From the NCBI GenBank assembly GCA_963709665.1, contig CAVPWU010000002.1, forward strand, positions 1,240,001 through 1,304,000: DNA of 64,000 bases, given 5' to 3'. Both the position numbers and the translations under genes were made by a program. Position 1 is the first letter of the stretch. Each line of letters begins with the position of its first letter. Under the pieces are notes generated by a model that was not told where the DNA came from, did not search any database, and saw only the letters and a program-made list of their open reading frames with translations. The stretch comes from DASZIT01 sp963709665 (lineage in GTDB: Bacteria; Actinomycetota; Acidimicrobiia; Acidimicrobiales; RAAP-2). Positions 33,406-42,074 of the stretch are shown piece by piece.

Positions 33406-35322
33406 GTGCCGGGCGTCGACACGCCGGTGCGCCTCCCGTACGCTGACCTGGTGCACGTCGGGGAGCGGATGGCGGAGACGGGCGGTCCGGGACGGCAGCT
33501 CCATCGGGAGCCGGACCGCCGACGGGCAGCCGACGCCAGGAGCCCCGACCCGGTAGCCCTCCGGCCCTCTGCCATCCCCGCCGGGCGCCGGGCGCGGGGT
33601 GGTGCCGACACCGCGGCCTCGGTGAGTACCGACGGTGCGCGACGTCGATCGCTCCCACCCGGGGCCGCCCCCACCGGGGCCCGCCGGCCTTCCCGGGTCG
33701 CCGTCCAGCGGCAACCCGACCCGTCGGGCCCCCGGGGGACGCGCACCGACACCGACTCGGCGCTCGATGTCGTGGACCGGCCCGGTGAGCCCCTGGACGA
33801 GCAGGTCCGCCGGCGACTCGAGCACCGGCTCGGCACGTCCTTCGCCGATGTCCGCCTCCACCGTGACGACGACGCCGACCGGTCGGCGCGCACGATGGGG
33901 GCCACGGCGTACACCGTCGGATCGCACGTGGTGTTCCGACGCGGCTCCTACTCCCCCGGCAGTCCCGCCGGGATGCGCACGTTGTCCCACGAGCTGGCCC
34001 ATGTCGTCCAACAACGGAGCGGTGCCGTCGACGGGGCCGACCGGGGCGACGGGGTGGTTGTCAGCGACCCTGCCGACCGCTTCGAGCGCCAGGCGGACGC
34101 GGTGGCGCACGCAGCCGTCGCCCCGCCGGCGCCGGGGACGACGTCGCCCACCCCCGGCTCGGGTCTCCCGGCGGGGACGGCCCCGGCGACCCCGATGCCC
34201 TCCACCCGGTCCGTCCAGCGCCTGCTCGACGACCCGGTCGAGGACCCCACCATGGCACCGGCGGCGACCCAGGCACCGACGGCACCGACGGCACCGGCGG
34301 CGTCGGCACCGGCACCGGCACCGGCACCGGCGGCGACCCAGGACCCGGCCGTGGCCGCCGTCAAGGCGTCCACCGACACCGTCCTCGGCGTGCGGGTGGG
34401 GATCGACCCCTTCCTGGCCTCCCTCCTCGAACCCCAGGCCCCGGCCGATCCGGCTCCCCTCCCCGACGACGCCGCCGCCGCCAAGCAGAAGGTGACCGGC
34501 ACGGCATACGGCACGGGTGCCAAGGTGGACCCCGCCGACGTCAGCCAGGGCGGCCTGGGTGACTGCTACCTCCTGGCCATGATGATCGCCATCGCCCGGG
34601 TCCACCCGGAGGCCCTCGAGAAGCTGATCAAGGACAACGGCGACGGGTCGTTCACCGTCACCCTGTACGAGGACCATCTCATCGGCGGCGCCACCCCCTA
34701 CACCGAGACGGTCACCTCCGAGGTACCGGTCGGCAACGCCGGCAGCCCCCTGTACGCCCAGGTGAACAAGCGGGCCGACGGGAGTCGCCCGTTGTGGCCG
34801 CTGCTGATCGAGAAGGCATACGCCAAGCACCAGGGCAGCTACGCGGCCATCCAGGGCGGATCCGGGTCGAAGGCGGCCCAGGTCCTGAACCAGGGCGGCG
34901 GGACGGTGCACAAGACGGCGGACTACGACGAGGGCCAGATCGCCGACCTCATCGACGCCTCCGTCGCCAAGAATCGGGCCATCACGGCCGGGACCATCCA
35001 CCGGAAGTACGACGACATCGCCAACTGGCTGCAGACCAACCTCGGGACCCCGACCTCCGAGGTGGCCCGGGTCGAGAAGCAGTGGGACATCAAGGCCCCC
35101 CACATGTACATCGTGAAGTCGGTGGACAAGAAGGCGAAGACCATCGACCTGATCAATCCGTGGGGACACGACCATCTGACCGGCCTGCCCCTCGGGGTGT
35201 TCAAGATCGCCTTCATGGACTGGACGGAGGCCAACATCCCCGACGCCACGCCGGGGGCCACCCCCGCCCCGGCCCCGGCTCCCGCCCAGACTCCCCCACC
35301 CGCCCCACCGCCGGGCCCGTGA
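33406..35322 (+). CDS. DUF4157 - calpain-like protease fusion; probable CIS effector
   Basis: 638 aa. Residues 1-130 are disordered and Arg/Pro-rich. About 130-205 is a DUF4157 (eCIS core) domain: PLDEQVRRRLEHRLGTSFAD, VRLHRDDDADRSARTMGATA and MRTLSHELAHVVQQRSG, with HELAH at 195-199. An Ala/Pro/Thr linker (about 270-330) leads to a C2/calpain-like peptidase (about 365-605): QGGLGDCYLLAMM with Cys387, PHMYIVKSV with His566 and IDLINPWG with Asn584, the calpain triad in the right order. DUF4157 is known as a marker of toxins carried by extracellular CIS. With a CIS operon 9 kb away, this is a likely protease effector. The start is uncertain: GTG 33406, or ATG 33469 with GGGGAG close by. No signal peptide is seen. 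Confidence 0.85.
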   Translation: MPGVDTPVRLPYADLVHVGERMAETGGPGRQLHREPDRRRAADARSPDPVALRPSAIPAGRRARGGADTAASVSTDGARRRSLPPGAAPTGARRPSRVAVQRQPDPSGPRGTRTDTDSALDVVDRPGEPLDEQVRRRLEHRLGTSFADVRLHRDDDADRSARTMGATAYTVGSHVVFRRGSYSPGSPAGMRTLSHELAHVVQQRSGAVDGADRGDGVVVSDPADRFERQADAVAHAAVAPPAPGTTSPTPGSGLPAGTAPATPMPSTRSVQRLLDDPVEDPTMAPAATQAPTAPTAPAASAPAPAPAPAATQDPAVAAVKASTDTVLGVRVGIDPFLASLLEPQAPADPAPLPDDAAAAKQKVTGTAYGTGAKVDPADVSQGGLGDCYLLAMMIAIARVHPEALEKLIKDNGDGSFTVTLYEDHLIGGATPYTETVTSEVPVGNAGSPLYAQVNKRADGSRPLWPLLIEKAYAKHQGSYAAIQGGSGSKAAQVLNQGGGTVHKTADYDEGQIADLIDASVAKNRAITAGTIHRKYDDIANWLQTNLGTPTSEVARVEKQWDIKAPHMYIVKSVDKKAKTIDLINPWGHDHLTGLPLGVFKIAFMDWTEANIPDATPGATPAPAPAPAQTPPPAPPPGP

Positions 35323-35603
35323 TCGCCATCCGGATCGGTACCCGCACCGAGATCGAGGGCCGGCTGATCGGGGCATCCAACCTCGACATCGGGGAGTACC
35401 AGCTCGAGGACGGCACCCGGATCACCGGGCCCACCGTCCTGCTCAGCTTCCCCGATGCCCCCGCCCTCACCGTCGGGACCGGGCAGTCCGTCACGATCGG
35501 CGGGCGGGTCCACGACGTGGAGGGGATCGACGTGGGCGACTCCCCCGAGGACAGTGCGGTCCGGCTCCTCCCCCGGCCAGCCGAAACCGCCCCGCTCGCC
35601 TAG
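35319..35603 (+). CDS. 94-aa partner of the calpain effector (immunity, adaptor or chaperone?)
   Basis: GTG 35319 overlaps the effector's TGA (GTGA), so the two are translationally coupled. The small acidic protein is beta-rich (IAIRIGTRTEIEGRLIGASN, YQLEDGTRITGPTVLLSFPD, VTIGGRVHDVEGIDV). No family is recognised, and there is no signal peptide or membrane segment. The stop overlaps the convergent DUF6186-like gene by 3-4 bases. Genes coupled downstream of a toxin are often immunity factors or loading chaperones, which is the inference here. Confidence 0.65.
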   Translation: MIAIRIGTRTEIEGRLIGASNLDIGEYQLEDGTRITGPTVLLSFPDAPALTVGTGQSVTIGGRVHDVEGIDVGDSPEDSAVRLLPRPAETAPLA

Positions 35604-35824
35604 GGCCGGGCGGCACCGGCGCTCAGCGGGGCGAAGGCGTGCCAACCCAGCCACATCCAGCCCACCAGCAACGTCACCCGACCCGCTCGGTGGAGGGTGA
35701 GCCGGGTGACCAACTCCCCGAGACCCGGGAACCGCCCGTCGGACCGGACGGCGACCACCTGGAGGCCCACCAGGGTCACCCCCAGCACCGCCCACACCAC
35801 GAGCGACACCTCCCGATCGGTCAT
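35600..35824 (-). CDS. Small membrane protein (DUF6186-like)
   Basis: 74 aa from ATG 35824 (overlapping the upstream gene stop, ATGA). Two predicted transmembrane segments: VSLVVWAVLGVTLVGLQVVA and, after a basic loop, VTLLVGWMWLGWHAFAPL. The pattern WMWLGWH near the C-terminus resembles small actinobacterial DUF6186-type proteins; I am only moderately sure. It is coupled to another membrane protein, and both probably act together. Its 3' end overlaps the effector partner gene on the opposite strand. Confidence 0.65.
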   Translation of the reverse strand: MTDREVSLVVWAVLGVTLVGLQVVAVRSDGRFPGLGELVTRLTLHRAGRVTLLVGWMWLGWHAFAPLSAGAARP

Positions 35825-36255
35825 CGGGCCACCAGGAACCACCCCACCGCCAGCCATACGGTGAAGGCCACCGCCTTTCCCGGGCGGGTGGCATCGAGGT
35901 CATCGAGCAGCACGCTGAAGGTGGGGTGCGCCACCCGCGGCGCGCTCAGGTAGCAGGAGAGCTCCCAGGCACCGGCCGCCGCCGCCAGCGCCGCCCATGC
36001 CACCCACCGGTGGCCCCACCGGGACGGCCACGTCGCCGGGGTCCCGACCCGACCGCCGTTGGCCCGCATCCGCCACGCGAGGCCGACGGCCGCCCCCACC
36101 AGGGCGAGGGCGGTCACCCCCTCCGAGGCGTGCGTGAAGGGGTGGGTGAACGACGCCCCCACCGCGTAGGCGATTCCGGCGACGACGGCCACCACCACCC
36201 ACCGCCGTCCCCACATCCCCGGCTGCAGGCGCCGCACGCCTCCGTCCCGCCCCAT
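35821..36255 (-). CDS. Hypothetical membrane protein
   Basis: 144 aa from ATG 36255. Four hydrophobic segments are visible: WVVVAVVAGIAYAVGASF, VTALALVGAAVGLAWRM, WVAWAALAAAAGAWELSCYL and VAFTVWLAVGWFLVA. Between the last two lies a soluble SAPRVAHPTFSVLLDDLDAT segment. No family is named with confidence. It is coupled to the downstream 74-aa membrane protein, so the two likely form a unit. Confidence 0.65.
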   Translation of the reverse strand: MGRDGGVRRLQPGMWGRRWVVVAVVAGIAYAVGASFTHPFTHASEGVTALALVGAAVGLAWRMRANGGRVGTPATWPSRWGHRWVAWAALAAAAGAWELSCYLSAPRVAHPTFSVLLDDLDATRPGKAVAFTVWLAVGWFLVAR

Positions 36256-36413
36256 GTCCGAGGGTAGCCCCCGCCTCGTCGGATCGGCGCCGTCGGAGGC
36301 GGTCACCGGGGGGCGGGAAGCGCTACCGGATCCGACCGTCGGGGCTGGCGACCGTCGAGGGTTCGCCTCCACCTCCGCCTCGGCGGGGCGCCCCGCACGG
36401 GCTCAAGCGCGAT

Positions 36414-36489
36414 TGGAGCGGACGACGGGATTCGAACCCGCGACCCTCACCTTGGCAAGGTGATGCTCTACCAGCTGAGCCACGTCCGC
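36414..36489 (-). tRNA. tRNA-Gly (GCC)
   Basis: The minus strand folds as a full cloverleaf. The acceptor stem pairs GCGGACG (36489-36483) with CGTCCGC (36424-36418). The D-arm is GCTCAGCTGGTAGAGC. The anticodon stem TCACC/GGTGA encloses the loop TTGCCAA with anticodon GCC. The T-arm contains GGTTCGAATCC. CCA is encoded at 36416-36414, after the T discriminator. It stands alone between the membrane-protein pair and the WS/DGAT gene. Confidence 0.97.
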
Positions 36490-36540
36490 GTGAGGGGTTC
36501 ACTGTAGCAGTCGACCGGCCGGGGGCCCGCCCGACGGGGC

Positions 36541-37986
36541 CTACCCGGGGGGATCGGCGTGCCACCACGGAACGGGCCGGTCCCGCCGGTCCGCCTCCTT
36601 GACCAGGTCGGACAGGGCGTCCCCCATCCCGTGGGCGATGACCTCGAGGTCGGGCACCAGGTCCCAGCAGCCCGTCACCCCGATGAACAGCGACCCCAGG
36701 TAGGAGAAGACGGTGACGTTCACCCCCACCCCCTCGGCCACCGGCCCGACCGGGTACATCGCCACCATCCTGGCCCCCGCCAGGTAGAGGGGGAAGTCGG
36801 GTCCCGGGATGTTGGAGACCAGGACGTTGAAGATCGGCGGGACATGGTCGAAGATCCGCAGGTTGGTGAGCAGCCGGCTCACCCGGGTGGCCACCGCCGG
36901 GAACAGGGCCTGGGCCCAGCGGGCGTAGACGTCGGACCCCACCGCCTCGTGCTGCTCCTTGGCCGCCCGCACCCCGGAGCTGATCAGCCGGAGGCGGGCC
37001 GCCGGGTCCTCCACCCCGGTGGCCAGCGACACCAGCATCGGCGAGATCCGGTTGCCCAGGGCGTCCCGGTCGGCCTCGCTCCGCACCGACACCGGCACCA
37101 TGGCCACCAGGGAGCTGTCCACCTCCTCGCCGCGCCCGGCGAAGAACGACCGCAGGGCACCGGCCACCATGGCCAGCACCACGTCGTTCACCGTGCCGCC
37201 CAGCACGCCGGTGACCCGTCGGATGTCGGACAGGGGCACCTCGGTCAGCCGGACCCGGCGATGGGCGGAGATCGCCCGGTTGATCGACGTCCGGGGGGCC
37301 TGGAACGGCGAGGGGGGCAGCGTCCCCTGGGCCTCGCGGTTGCGGGTGCTGAGCGAGCGCACCGTGCGCACCGTCGACCCCACCGTCCGGGCCACCCGGT
37401 CGGTCTGGCCGGGCAGGGCGCCCAGGGCGCCCCGCAGGCGGTCCACCTCCCCCGGCACCGGGTCGGGCGACCACGGGGTGTCGTCGGGCCCGCTCCCCCC
37501 GGCCGGGTCGGGCTCGAGGTCGAAGAACACCGCCATGACCTCCGCCCCCGACACCCCGTCGATGATCGAGTGGTGGACCTTGGTGACCAGGGCCACGTGC
37601 CCGTGCTCCAACCCCTCCACCACGTGGAACTCCCAGAGGGGGCGCTCCCGGTCCAACGGCTGCTCCACGATGGAGCCGACCAGGGCGGCCAGCTCCTCGG
37701 GACCGCCCGGCTTCGGGAGGCTGGCCCGCCGCACGTGGTAGTCGAGGTCGAAGTCGGGGTCCTCGACCATCGAGGGGTGCTGGAGGCCGAACGGCACCTC
37801 CACCATCCGGCTCCGGAAGGCCGGCACCCGGGGCACCCGGTCGGCCACCTGGTCCCGGATCTGGCGGTACCCGAGGCCGCCCGGTACCGCCGGGGCGTCG
37901 AACACCTGCACCCCGGCGATGTGGAGGTGCATGGTGGGTGACTCGAAGGCCAGGAAGGCCCCGTCGAGGCCGGTCAGCGGCGTCAT
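36541..37986 (-). CDS. Wax ester synthase / diacylglycerol acyltransferase (WS/DGAT)
   Basis: 481 aa (ATG 37986). N-terminus TPLTGLDGAFLAFESPTMHL is the family opening. The catalytic HHxxxDG motif appears as VTKVHHSIIDGVSGAEVM, LNDVV-type motif as GGTVNDVVLAMVAGALR, and the C-terminal NVLVSNIPGPDFPLYLAGAR motif is intact. The enzyme joins fatty acyl-CoA to long-chain alcohols or diacylglycerol to make wax esters or triacylglycerol at the membrane surface. It fits the lipid-oriented metabolism of the region. It is followed closely by the dUTPase gene on the same strand. Confidence 0.94.
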   Translation of the reverse strand: MTPLTGLDGAFLAFESPTMHLHIAGVQVFDAPAVPGGLGYRQIRDQVADRVPRVPAFRSRMVEVPFGLQHPSMVEDPDFDLDYHVRRASLPKPGGPEELAALVGSIVEQPLDRERPLWEFHVVEGLEHGHVALVTKVHHSIIDGVSGAEVMAVFFDLEPDPAGGSGPDDTPWSPDPVPGEVDRLRGALGALPGQTDRVARTVGSTVRTVRSLSTRNREAQGTLPPSPFQAPRTSINRAISAHRRVRLTEVPLSDIRRVTGVLGGTVNDVVLAMVAGALRSFFAGRGEEVDSSLVAMVPVSVRSEADRDALGNRISPMLVSLATGVEDPAARLRLISSGVRAAKEQHEAVGSDVYARWAQALFPAVATRVSRLLTNLRIFDHVPPIFNVLVSNIPGPDFPLYLAGARMVAMYPVGPVAEGVGVNVTVFSYLGSLFIGVTGCWDLVPDLEVIAHGMGDALSDLVKEADRRDRPVPWWHADPPG

Positions 37987-37993
37987 GACCCGT

Positions 37994-38497
37994 TCATCGC
38001 CCGGTCGATCCGAAACCCCCCAAGCCACGGTCGGTGTCGTCCAGCGCCTCGACCGGGACGAAGTCGGCCCGCTCCACCCGCTGGATGACCAGCTGGGCGA
38101 CACGGTCACCCCGCCGGACCTGGTAGTCGGTGGTGGGGTCGGTGTTGACCAGCAGCACCGCCAACTCGTCCCGGTAGCCCGAGTCGATGAGGCCGGGGGT
38201 GTTGAGGCAGGTCACCCCGTGCCGGAGGGCCAGGCCGCTGCGGGGCTGGACGAAGCCGGCGTAGCCGGGGGGGATGGCCAGCGCCACCCCGGTCGGCACC
38301 GCCGCCCGGCCGCCGCCGGCCGCCAGCAGGACGTCGGTCCGGGCCACCAGATCGGCGCCGGCGTCACCGATCCGGGCGTAGCCGGGCAGGGGCAGCCCCC
38401 CGTCGAGCCGGACGACCGGCACGGTCACCGTCGGCACCACCGCCGGGTCCGCCGCCGGGTCCGCCGTGGTCTGGTCGACGTCGGTCACTCCCGGCAC
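37994..38497 (-). CDS. dut: dUTP diphosphatase
   Basis: 167 aa from GTG 38497 with GGGAGGAG about 7 bases upstream. All five trimeric dUTPase motifs are seen: ARIGDAGADLVA, VQPRSGLALRHGV, LNTPGLIDSGYRDELAVLLV, GDRVAQLVIQRVE and RGLGGFGSTG at the C-terminus. It hydrolyses dUTP to dUMP, preventing uracil incorporation and feeding dTMP synthesis. It diverges from the oligoribonuclease gene. The first 25 residues (TTADPAADPAVV) are a non-conserved extension. Confidence 0.95.
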   Translation of the reverse strand: MPGVTDVDQTTADPAADPAVVPTVTVPVVRLDGGLPLPGYARIGDAGADLVARTDVLLAAGGGRAAVPTGVALAIPPGYAGFVQPRSGLALRHGVTCLNTPGLIDSGYRDELAVLLVNTDPTTDYQVRRGDRVAQLVIQRVERADFVPVEALDDTDRGLGGFGSTGR

Positions 38498-38608
38498 GGC
38501 CGGCTCCTCCCGCGAATGGATGGGGACGAGGCTACTCCCCCGCCGGGGCCCGACGGACGGGCCGGCCGTCTTGGTCGGGTGTCCTACCACCCGGTAACCT
38601 CGGCTCTC

Positions 38609-39178
38609 GTGCTCGTCTGGATGGACCTCGAGATGACCGGTCTCGACCTGGAACGCCATGTCATCGTGGAGGTGGCGACCCTGGTCACCGACGACGACCT
38701 CCGGATCATCGCCGAGGGCCCCGACCTGGTGGTGGCCACCGACGAGGCCGCCCTGGCCCGGATGGACGACTTCGTGCGGGACATGCACACCAACAGCGGC
38801 CTCCTCGACGAGATCACCGCCTCCACCGTGTCCCTCGAGGAGGCGGGTCGGGCCACCCTCGACTTCATCCGGGCCCATGTGCCCAAGCCCCGTACGGTGC
38901 CGTTGGCCGGCAACTCCATCGGCACCGACCGCCGGTTCCTGGCCGCCTTCCTGCCCGAGATCGAGGAGTACCTCCACTACCGGTCGGTCGACGTCTCCAC
39001 CATCAAGGAGCTGGCCAAGCGGTGGTACCCGGAGACGGCGGCCGGGGCCCCGACCAAGGCCGGGGGCCATCGGGCCATGGACGACGTCCGGGAGAGCGTG
39101 GCGGAGCTGGCGTACTACCGGTCGACCGTCTTCCGGGAGGTGCCGGCGCCGGCCGACGCCGGGGAGGGAGCGACGTGA
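38609..39178 (+). CDS. orn: Oligoribonuclease
   Basis: 189 aa from GTG 38609 giving VLVWMDLEMTGLDLERHVIV, the canonical DEDDh exonuclease start. Other motifs are MHTNSGLLDEI, LAGNSIGTDRRFLAAFLPEI (ExoII), DVSTIKELAKRWYP and HRAMDDVRESVAELAYYR (ExoIII His and Asp). It degrades 2-5 nt RNA and pGpG to mononucleotides, finishing mRNA decay and c-di-GMP turnover. A CCGGTAACCT stretch just upstream and no Shine-Dalgarno suggest a short or absent leader. Confidence 0.94.
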   Translation: MLVWMDLEMTGLDLERHVIVEVATLVTDDDLRIIAEGPDLVVATDEAALARMDDFVRDMHTNSGLLDEITASTVSLEEAGRATLDFIRAHVPKPRTVPLAGNSIGTDRRFLAAFLPEIEEYLHYRSVDVSTIKELAKRWYPETAAGAPTKAGGHRAMDDVRESVAELAYYRSTVFREVPAPADAGEGAT

Positions 39179-39194
39179 GGGGACAGGGGAGACC

Positions 39195-41012
39195 ATGAGC
39201 GAGGCCGGCAGCGAGACCGTCGAGGAGGGGGCACCGCCCACCCGGACGGAGGCCACCGCCACCCTGACCGCCCCGGGCGGCGCCTTCGAGATGGAGGAGC
39301 TGACCATCCGGGGCGTGCCCACCCGGACCTGGAAGCACGCCCCCACCACCCTCCGCACCATCCTCGAGAACTCGGCCTTCCACGGCGACAAGGACTTCCT
39401 GGTCTACGAGGACGAGCGGTTCAGCTTCGCCGAGCACTTCCGCATCGCCGCCGCCCTCGGCCACACCCTGGTGGCGGAGCATGGCGTCCGGAAGGGTGAC
39501 CGGGTGGCCGTGGCCATGCGGAACCTTCCCGAGTGGGTGATGGCGTTCTGGGCGGCCATCTCGGTCGGCGCGGTGGTGGTGCCCCTCAACGCCTGGTGGA
39601 CCGGGCCCGAGCTGGCCTACGGCCTGCTCGACTCCGGCACCGTGGTGGCCTTCGTGGACGAGGAGCGCGAGGAGCGGATCCGACCCCATCTCGCCGAGCT
39701 CCCCGAGCTGCGCACCGTGGTGGTCTGCTGCGAGCTGCCCGACGAGCGGGGCGGCCGCCAGGCCGCCACCGGATCGACGGTGGAGCGCCCGGGCCTGCCA
39801 CCGGTGCCGGTGATCCCCTTCACCGAGGTGGTGGGCACGCCGCCCGCGGACATCCGCCTGCCCGACGTCGAGCTCGAGCCCGATGACGACGCCACCATCT
39901 TCTACACCTCGGGCACCACCGGTCGGCCGAAGGGGGCGGTGGGCACCCACCGGAACAGCGCCTCCAACCTGATGAACCTGTTCTTCATCTCCACGCTGGG
40001 CTCCATGCGACGGAGCACCACGCTGGCCGACGTGAGCAGCGGCGCCCAGAACGCCAACCTGCTGTCGGTGCCGCTGTTCCACGCCACCGGGTGCCACGCC
40101 GTGCTGGTCTCCAACACCGCCGCCGGGGGCAAGCTGGTGATGATGCACCACTTCAACCCCGAGCGGGCCCTGGAGTTGATCGAGCGCGAGCACATCACCA
40201 TCTTCGGCGGGGTCCCCACCATGGTCATGCAGGTGATCGACTCCCCCGACTTCGCCAAGCGGGACACCTCGTCGGTGCGCTCCATCTCCTACGGCGGCGC
40301 CCCCGCCCCGCCCGACCTGGTCCGCCGGATCACCGAGCACTTTCCGGCCGGCGCCCCCGGCAACGGCTACGGCCTCACCGAGACCTCCGCCATGACCACC
40401 ATGAACGCCGGCGACGACTACGTCCGCAAGCCGACCAGCGTGGGGCCCCCCGCCCCGGTCTGCGACGTGGCGGTGGTCCCCGAGGAGTACGACGGCGAGG
40501 TGCCCCCGGCCGACCAGCCGGTCGACCCCGAGCGCACCGGCGAGCTGTGGATCAGGGGTCCCAACGTGGTCCGCGGCTACTGGAACCGCCCGGAGGACAC
40601 CGCCCGGACCTTCACCCGGGGCTGGCTCCACACCGGCGACGTGGCCCGCATCGACGAGGAGGGCTTCGTCCACATCGTCGACCGCTCCAAGGACATGATC
40701 ATCCGGGGCGGTGAGAACGTCTACTGCGTCGAGGTGGAGGCCGCCCTCTTCGAGCACCCGGCGGTGGCCGACTGCGCGGTGATCGGGGTACCCCACCCGG
40801 TCCTGGGCGAGGAGGTGGGGGCGGTGGTGGTGCTCCGCCCCGGCCAGGAGGTGGCCGCCGACGAGCTGGCCCGCTTCGTGGGCGAGCGGCTGGCCAAGTT
40901 CAGCGTCCCCACCCGCTTCTGGTTCCGGTCCGAACCCCTCCCCCGCAACCCCGCCGGCAAGGCGCTGAAGCGCGAACTCCGGGCCGAGCTGCTCGGCGAC
41001 CCCTCCGCCTGA
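39195..41012 (+). CDS. Acyl-CoA synthetase / AMP-dependent ligase
   Basis: 605 aa from ATG 39195 (GGGGAG upstream). ANL-superfamily motifs: IFYTSGTTGRPKGAVGTHRN (P-loop), NGYGLTETSAMTTMN (A5), LWIRGPNVVRGYWN, WLHTGDVARIDEEGFVHIVD (A7) and RNPAGKALKRELRAEL with the catalytic Lys (A10). It activates a carboxylate to acyl-AMP then acyl-CoA; sequence suggests medium/long-chain or aromatic fatty acids. It lies 16 bases after orn. Confidence 0.92.
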   Translation: MSEAGSETVEEGAPPTRTEATATLTAPGGAFEMEELTIRGVPTRTWKHAPTTLRTILENSAFHGDKDFLVYEDERFSFAEHFRIAAALGHTLVAEHGVRKGDRVAVAMRNLPEWVMAFWAAISVGAVVVPLNAWWTGPELAYGLLDSGTVVAFVDEEREERIRPHLAELPELRTVVVCCELPDERGGRQAATGSTVERPGLPPVPVIPFTEVVGTPPADIRLPDVELEPDDDATIFYTSGTTGRPKGAVGTHRNSASNLMNLFFISTLGSMRRSTTLADVSSGAQNANLLSVPLFHATGCHAVLVSNTAAGGKLVMMHHFNPERALELIEREHITIFGGVPTMVMQVIDSPDFAKRDTSSVRSISYGGAPAPPDLVRRITEHFPAGAPGNGYGLTETSAMTTMNAGDDYVRKPTSVGPPAPVCDVAVVPEEYDGEVPPADQPVDPERTGELWIRGPNVVRGYWNRPEDTARTFTRGWLHTGDVARIDEEGFVHIVDRSKDMIIRGGENVYCVEVEAALFEHPAVADCAVIGVPHPVLGEEVGAVVVLRPGQEVAADELARFVGERLAKFSVPTRFWFRSEPLPRNPAGKALKRELRAELLGDPSA

Positions 41013-41031
41013 CGGACGTCGTCGCCGCCTG

Positions 41032-41050
41032 ACCGGGTCCCGCACCCGGG
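41032..41050. terminator. Possible bidirectional terminator hairpin
   Basis: CCGGGT (41033-41038) and ACCCGG (41044-41049) form a short GC stem with a 5-base loop in the 44-base gap between the convergent acyl-CoA synthetase and ribF genes. There is no U-tract, so it is a weak call. Confidence 0.35.
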
Positions 41051-41056
41051 GGCGCC

Positions 41057-42013
41057 TCAGCCTCCGGTCAGCAGGTCCCGGGTGGCGGCCACGTCCCGGT
41101 GCATCTGGGCCACCAGGTCGTCCACCGAGTCGAAGGCCAGCTCGTGGCGCAGCCGATCCACGAAGGAGAGCCGCCCCACCTCGCCGTAGAGGTCGCCGGA
41201 GAAGTCGAGGAGGAAGGCCTCCACCAGCAGCTCCCCGTCCTCCCCGTAGAAGGTCGGCCGCCGCCCCACCGACACCGCCGACGCCCACCGGCTCCCGTCG
41301 GGCCGCTCGTACCATCCGGCGTAGATCCCGGTGGCCGGCAGGGCGATCGCCCCGGGGACGTCGAGATTGGCGGTGGGGAAGCCCAGCTCCGCCCCACCCC
41401 GCCGGTCGCCCCGGACCACCACCCCCCGGACCTGGTGGGGACGACCCAGCAGCCGGGCCGCCTCCACCACGTTCCCGTCGGCCACCAGGGCGCGGATCCG
41501 GGTGGACGAGATGGCCTGGGCGAGCGGGCCGTCGCCGCTGGACCGGAGGCGGACGCCCTCCACCTCGTAGCCGCCGGCCCCGCCCAGCTCGGTCAGCAGG
41601 CCCACGCTCCCCTTGCGGCCGTGGCCGAAGTGGAAGTCCTCGCCCACCACCACCAGCTTGGCGTCGAGCGCACCCTCGATGACCTCGTGGACGAATGCCT
41701 CGGCCGTCTCGTTGGCCCGCTCCTCGTCGAACCGCAGCACCACCGTCCGCTCCACCCCGCAGGCGGCCAGGAGCTCGAGCTTCTGGTCGAGGTCGCACAG
41801 CAGCCGGGGAGCGCTCTCCGGACGCACCACCGACGCCGGGTGTCGGTCGAAGGTCACCACCGCGGTGGTCAGTCCGCCGGCCCGGGCCCGCCGGCCCAGC
41901 TCGGCCAGGAGGGCCTGGTGACCCAGGTGGACGCCGTCGTAGGCGCCGATGGTCACCGCCGATCCACCGGCGGGGGGTGCGGACCTCGAGAGGTCGGTGA
42001 CGATCTCCATCAC
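41057..42013 (-). CDS. ribF: Bifunctional riboflavin kinase / FAD synthetase
   Basis: 318 aa (two consecutive ATG codons at 42013/42010). The N-terminal FMN adenylyltransferase has AVTIGAYDGVHLGHQALLAE (HxGH), TFDRHPASVVRP and VGEDFHFGHGRKGSV, then ISSTRIRALVADGNV. The C-terminal flavokinase has ELGFPTANLDVPGAIALPAT, IYAGWY, VSVGRRPTF and EAFLLDFSGDLYGE. It makes FMN and FAD from riboflavin. It ends the infB-rbfA-truB-ribF run, as in many actinobacteria; the usual rpsO neighbour is not seen here. Confidence 0.95.
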   Translation of the reverse strand: MMEIVTDLSRSAPPAGGSAVTIGAYDGVHLGHQALLAELGRRARAGGLTTAVVTFDRHPASVVRPESAPRLLCDLDQKLELLAACGVERTVVLRFDEERANETAEAFVHEVIEGALDAKLVVVGEDFHFGHGRKGSVGLLTELGGAGGYEVEGVRLRSSGDGPLAQAISSTRIRALVADGNVVEAARLLGRPHQVRGVVVRGDRRGGAELGFPTANLDVPGAIALPATGIYAGWYERPDGSRWASAVSVGRRPTFYGEDGELLVEAFLLDFSGDLYGEVGRLSFVDRLRHELAFDSVDDLVAQMHRDVAATRDLLTGG

Positions 42014-42074
42014 CGGGCGAGGTTATCGGGCGGCCCCGGGACCACCGGGCCACCGGGGACGAGGGCCGGCCGGG

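Noticed and set aside
32557..35376. 939-codon minus-strand ORF opposite the hydrolase and effector
   Set aside because: Antisense shadow; the + strand has conserved hydrolase, DUF4157 and calpain motifs.
35600..35603. Missing terminator between effector partner and membrane gene
   Set aside because: The convergent stops overlap, so no intergenic space exists; noted but nothing to annotate.
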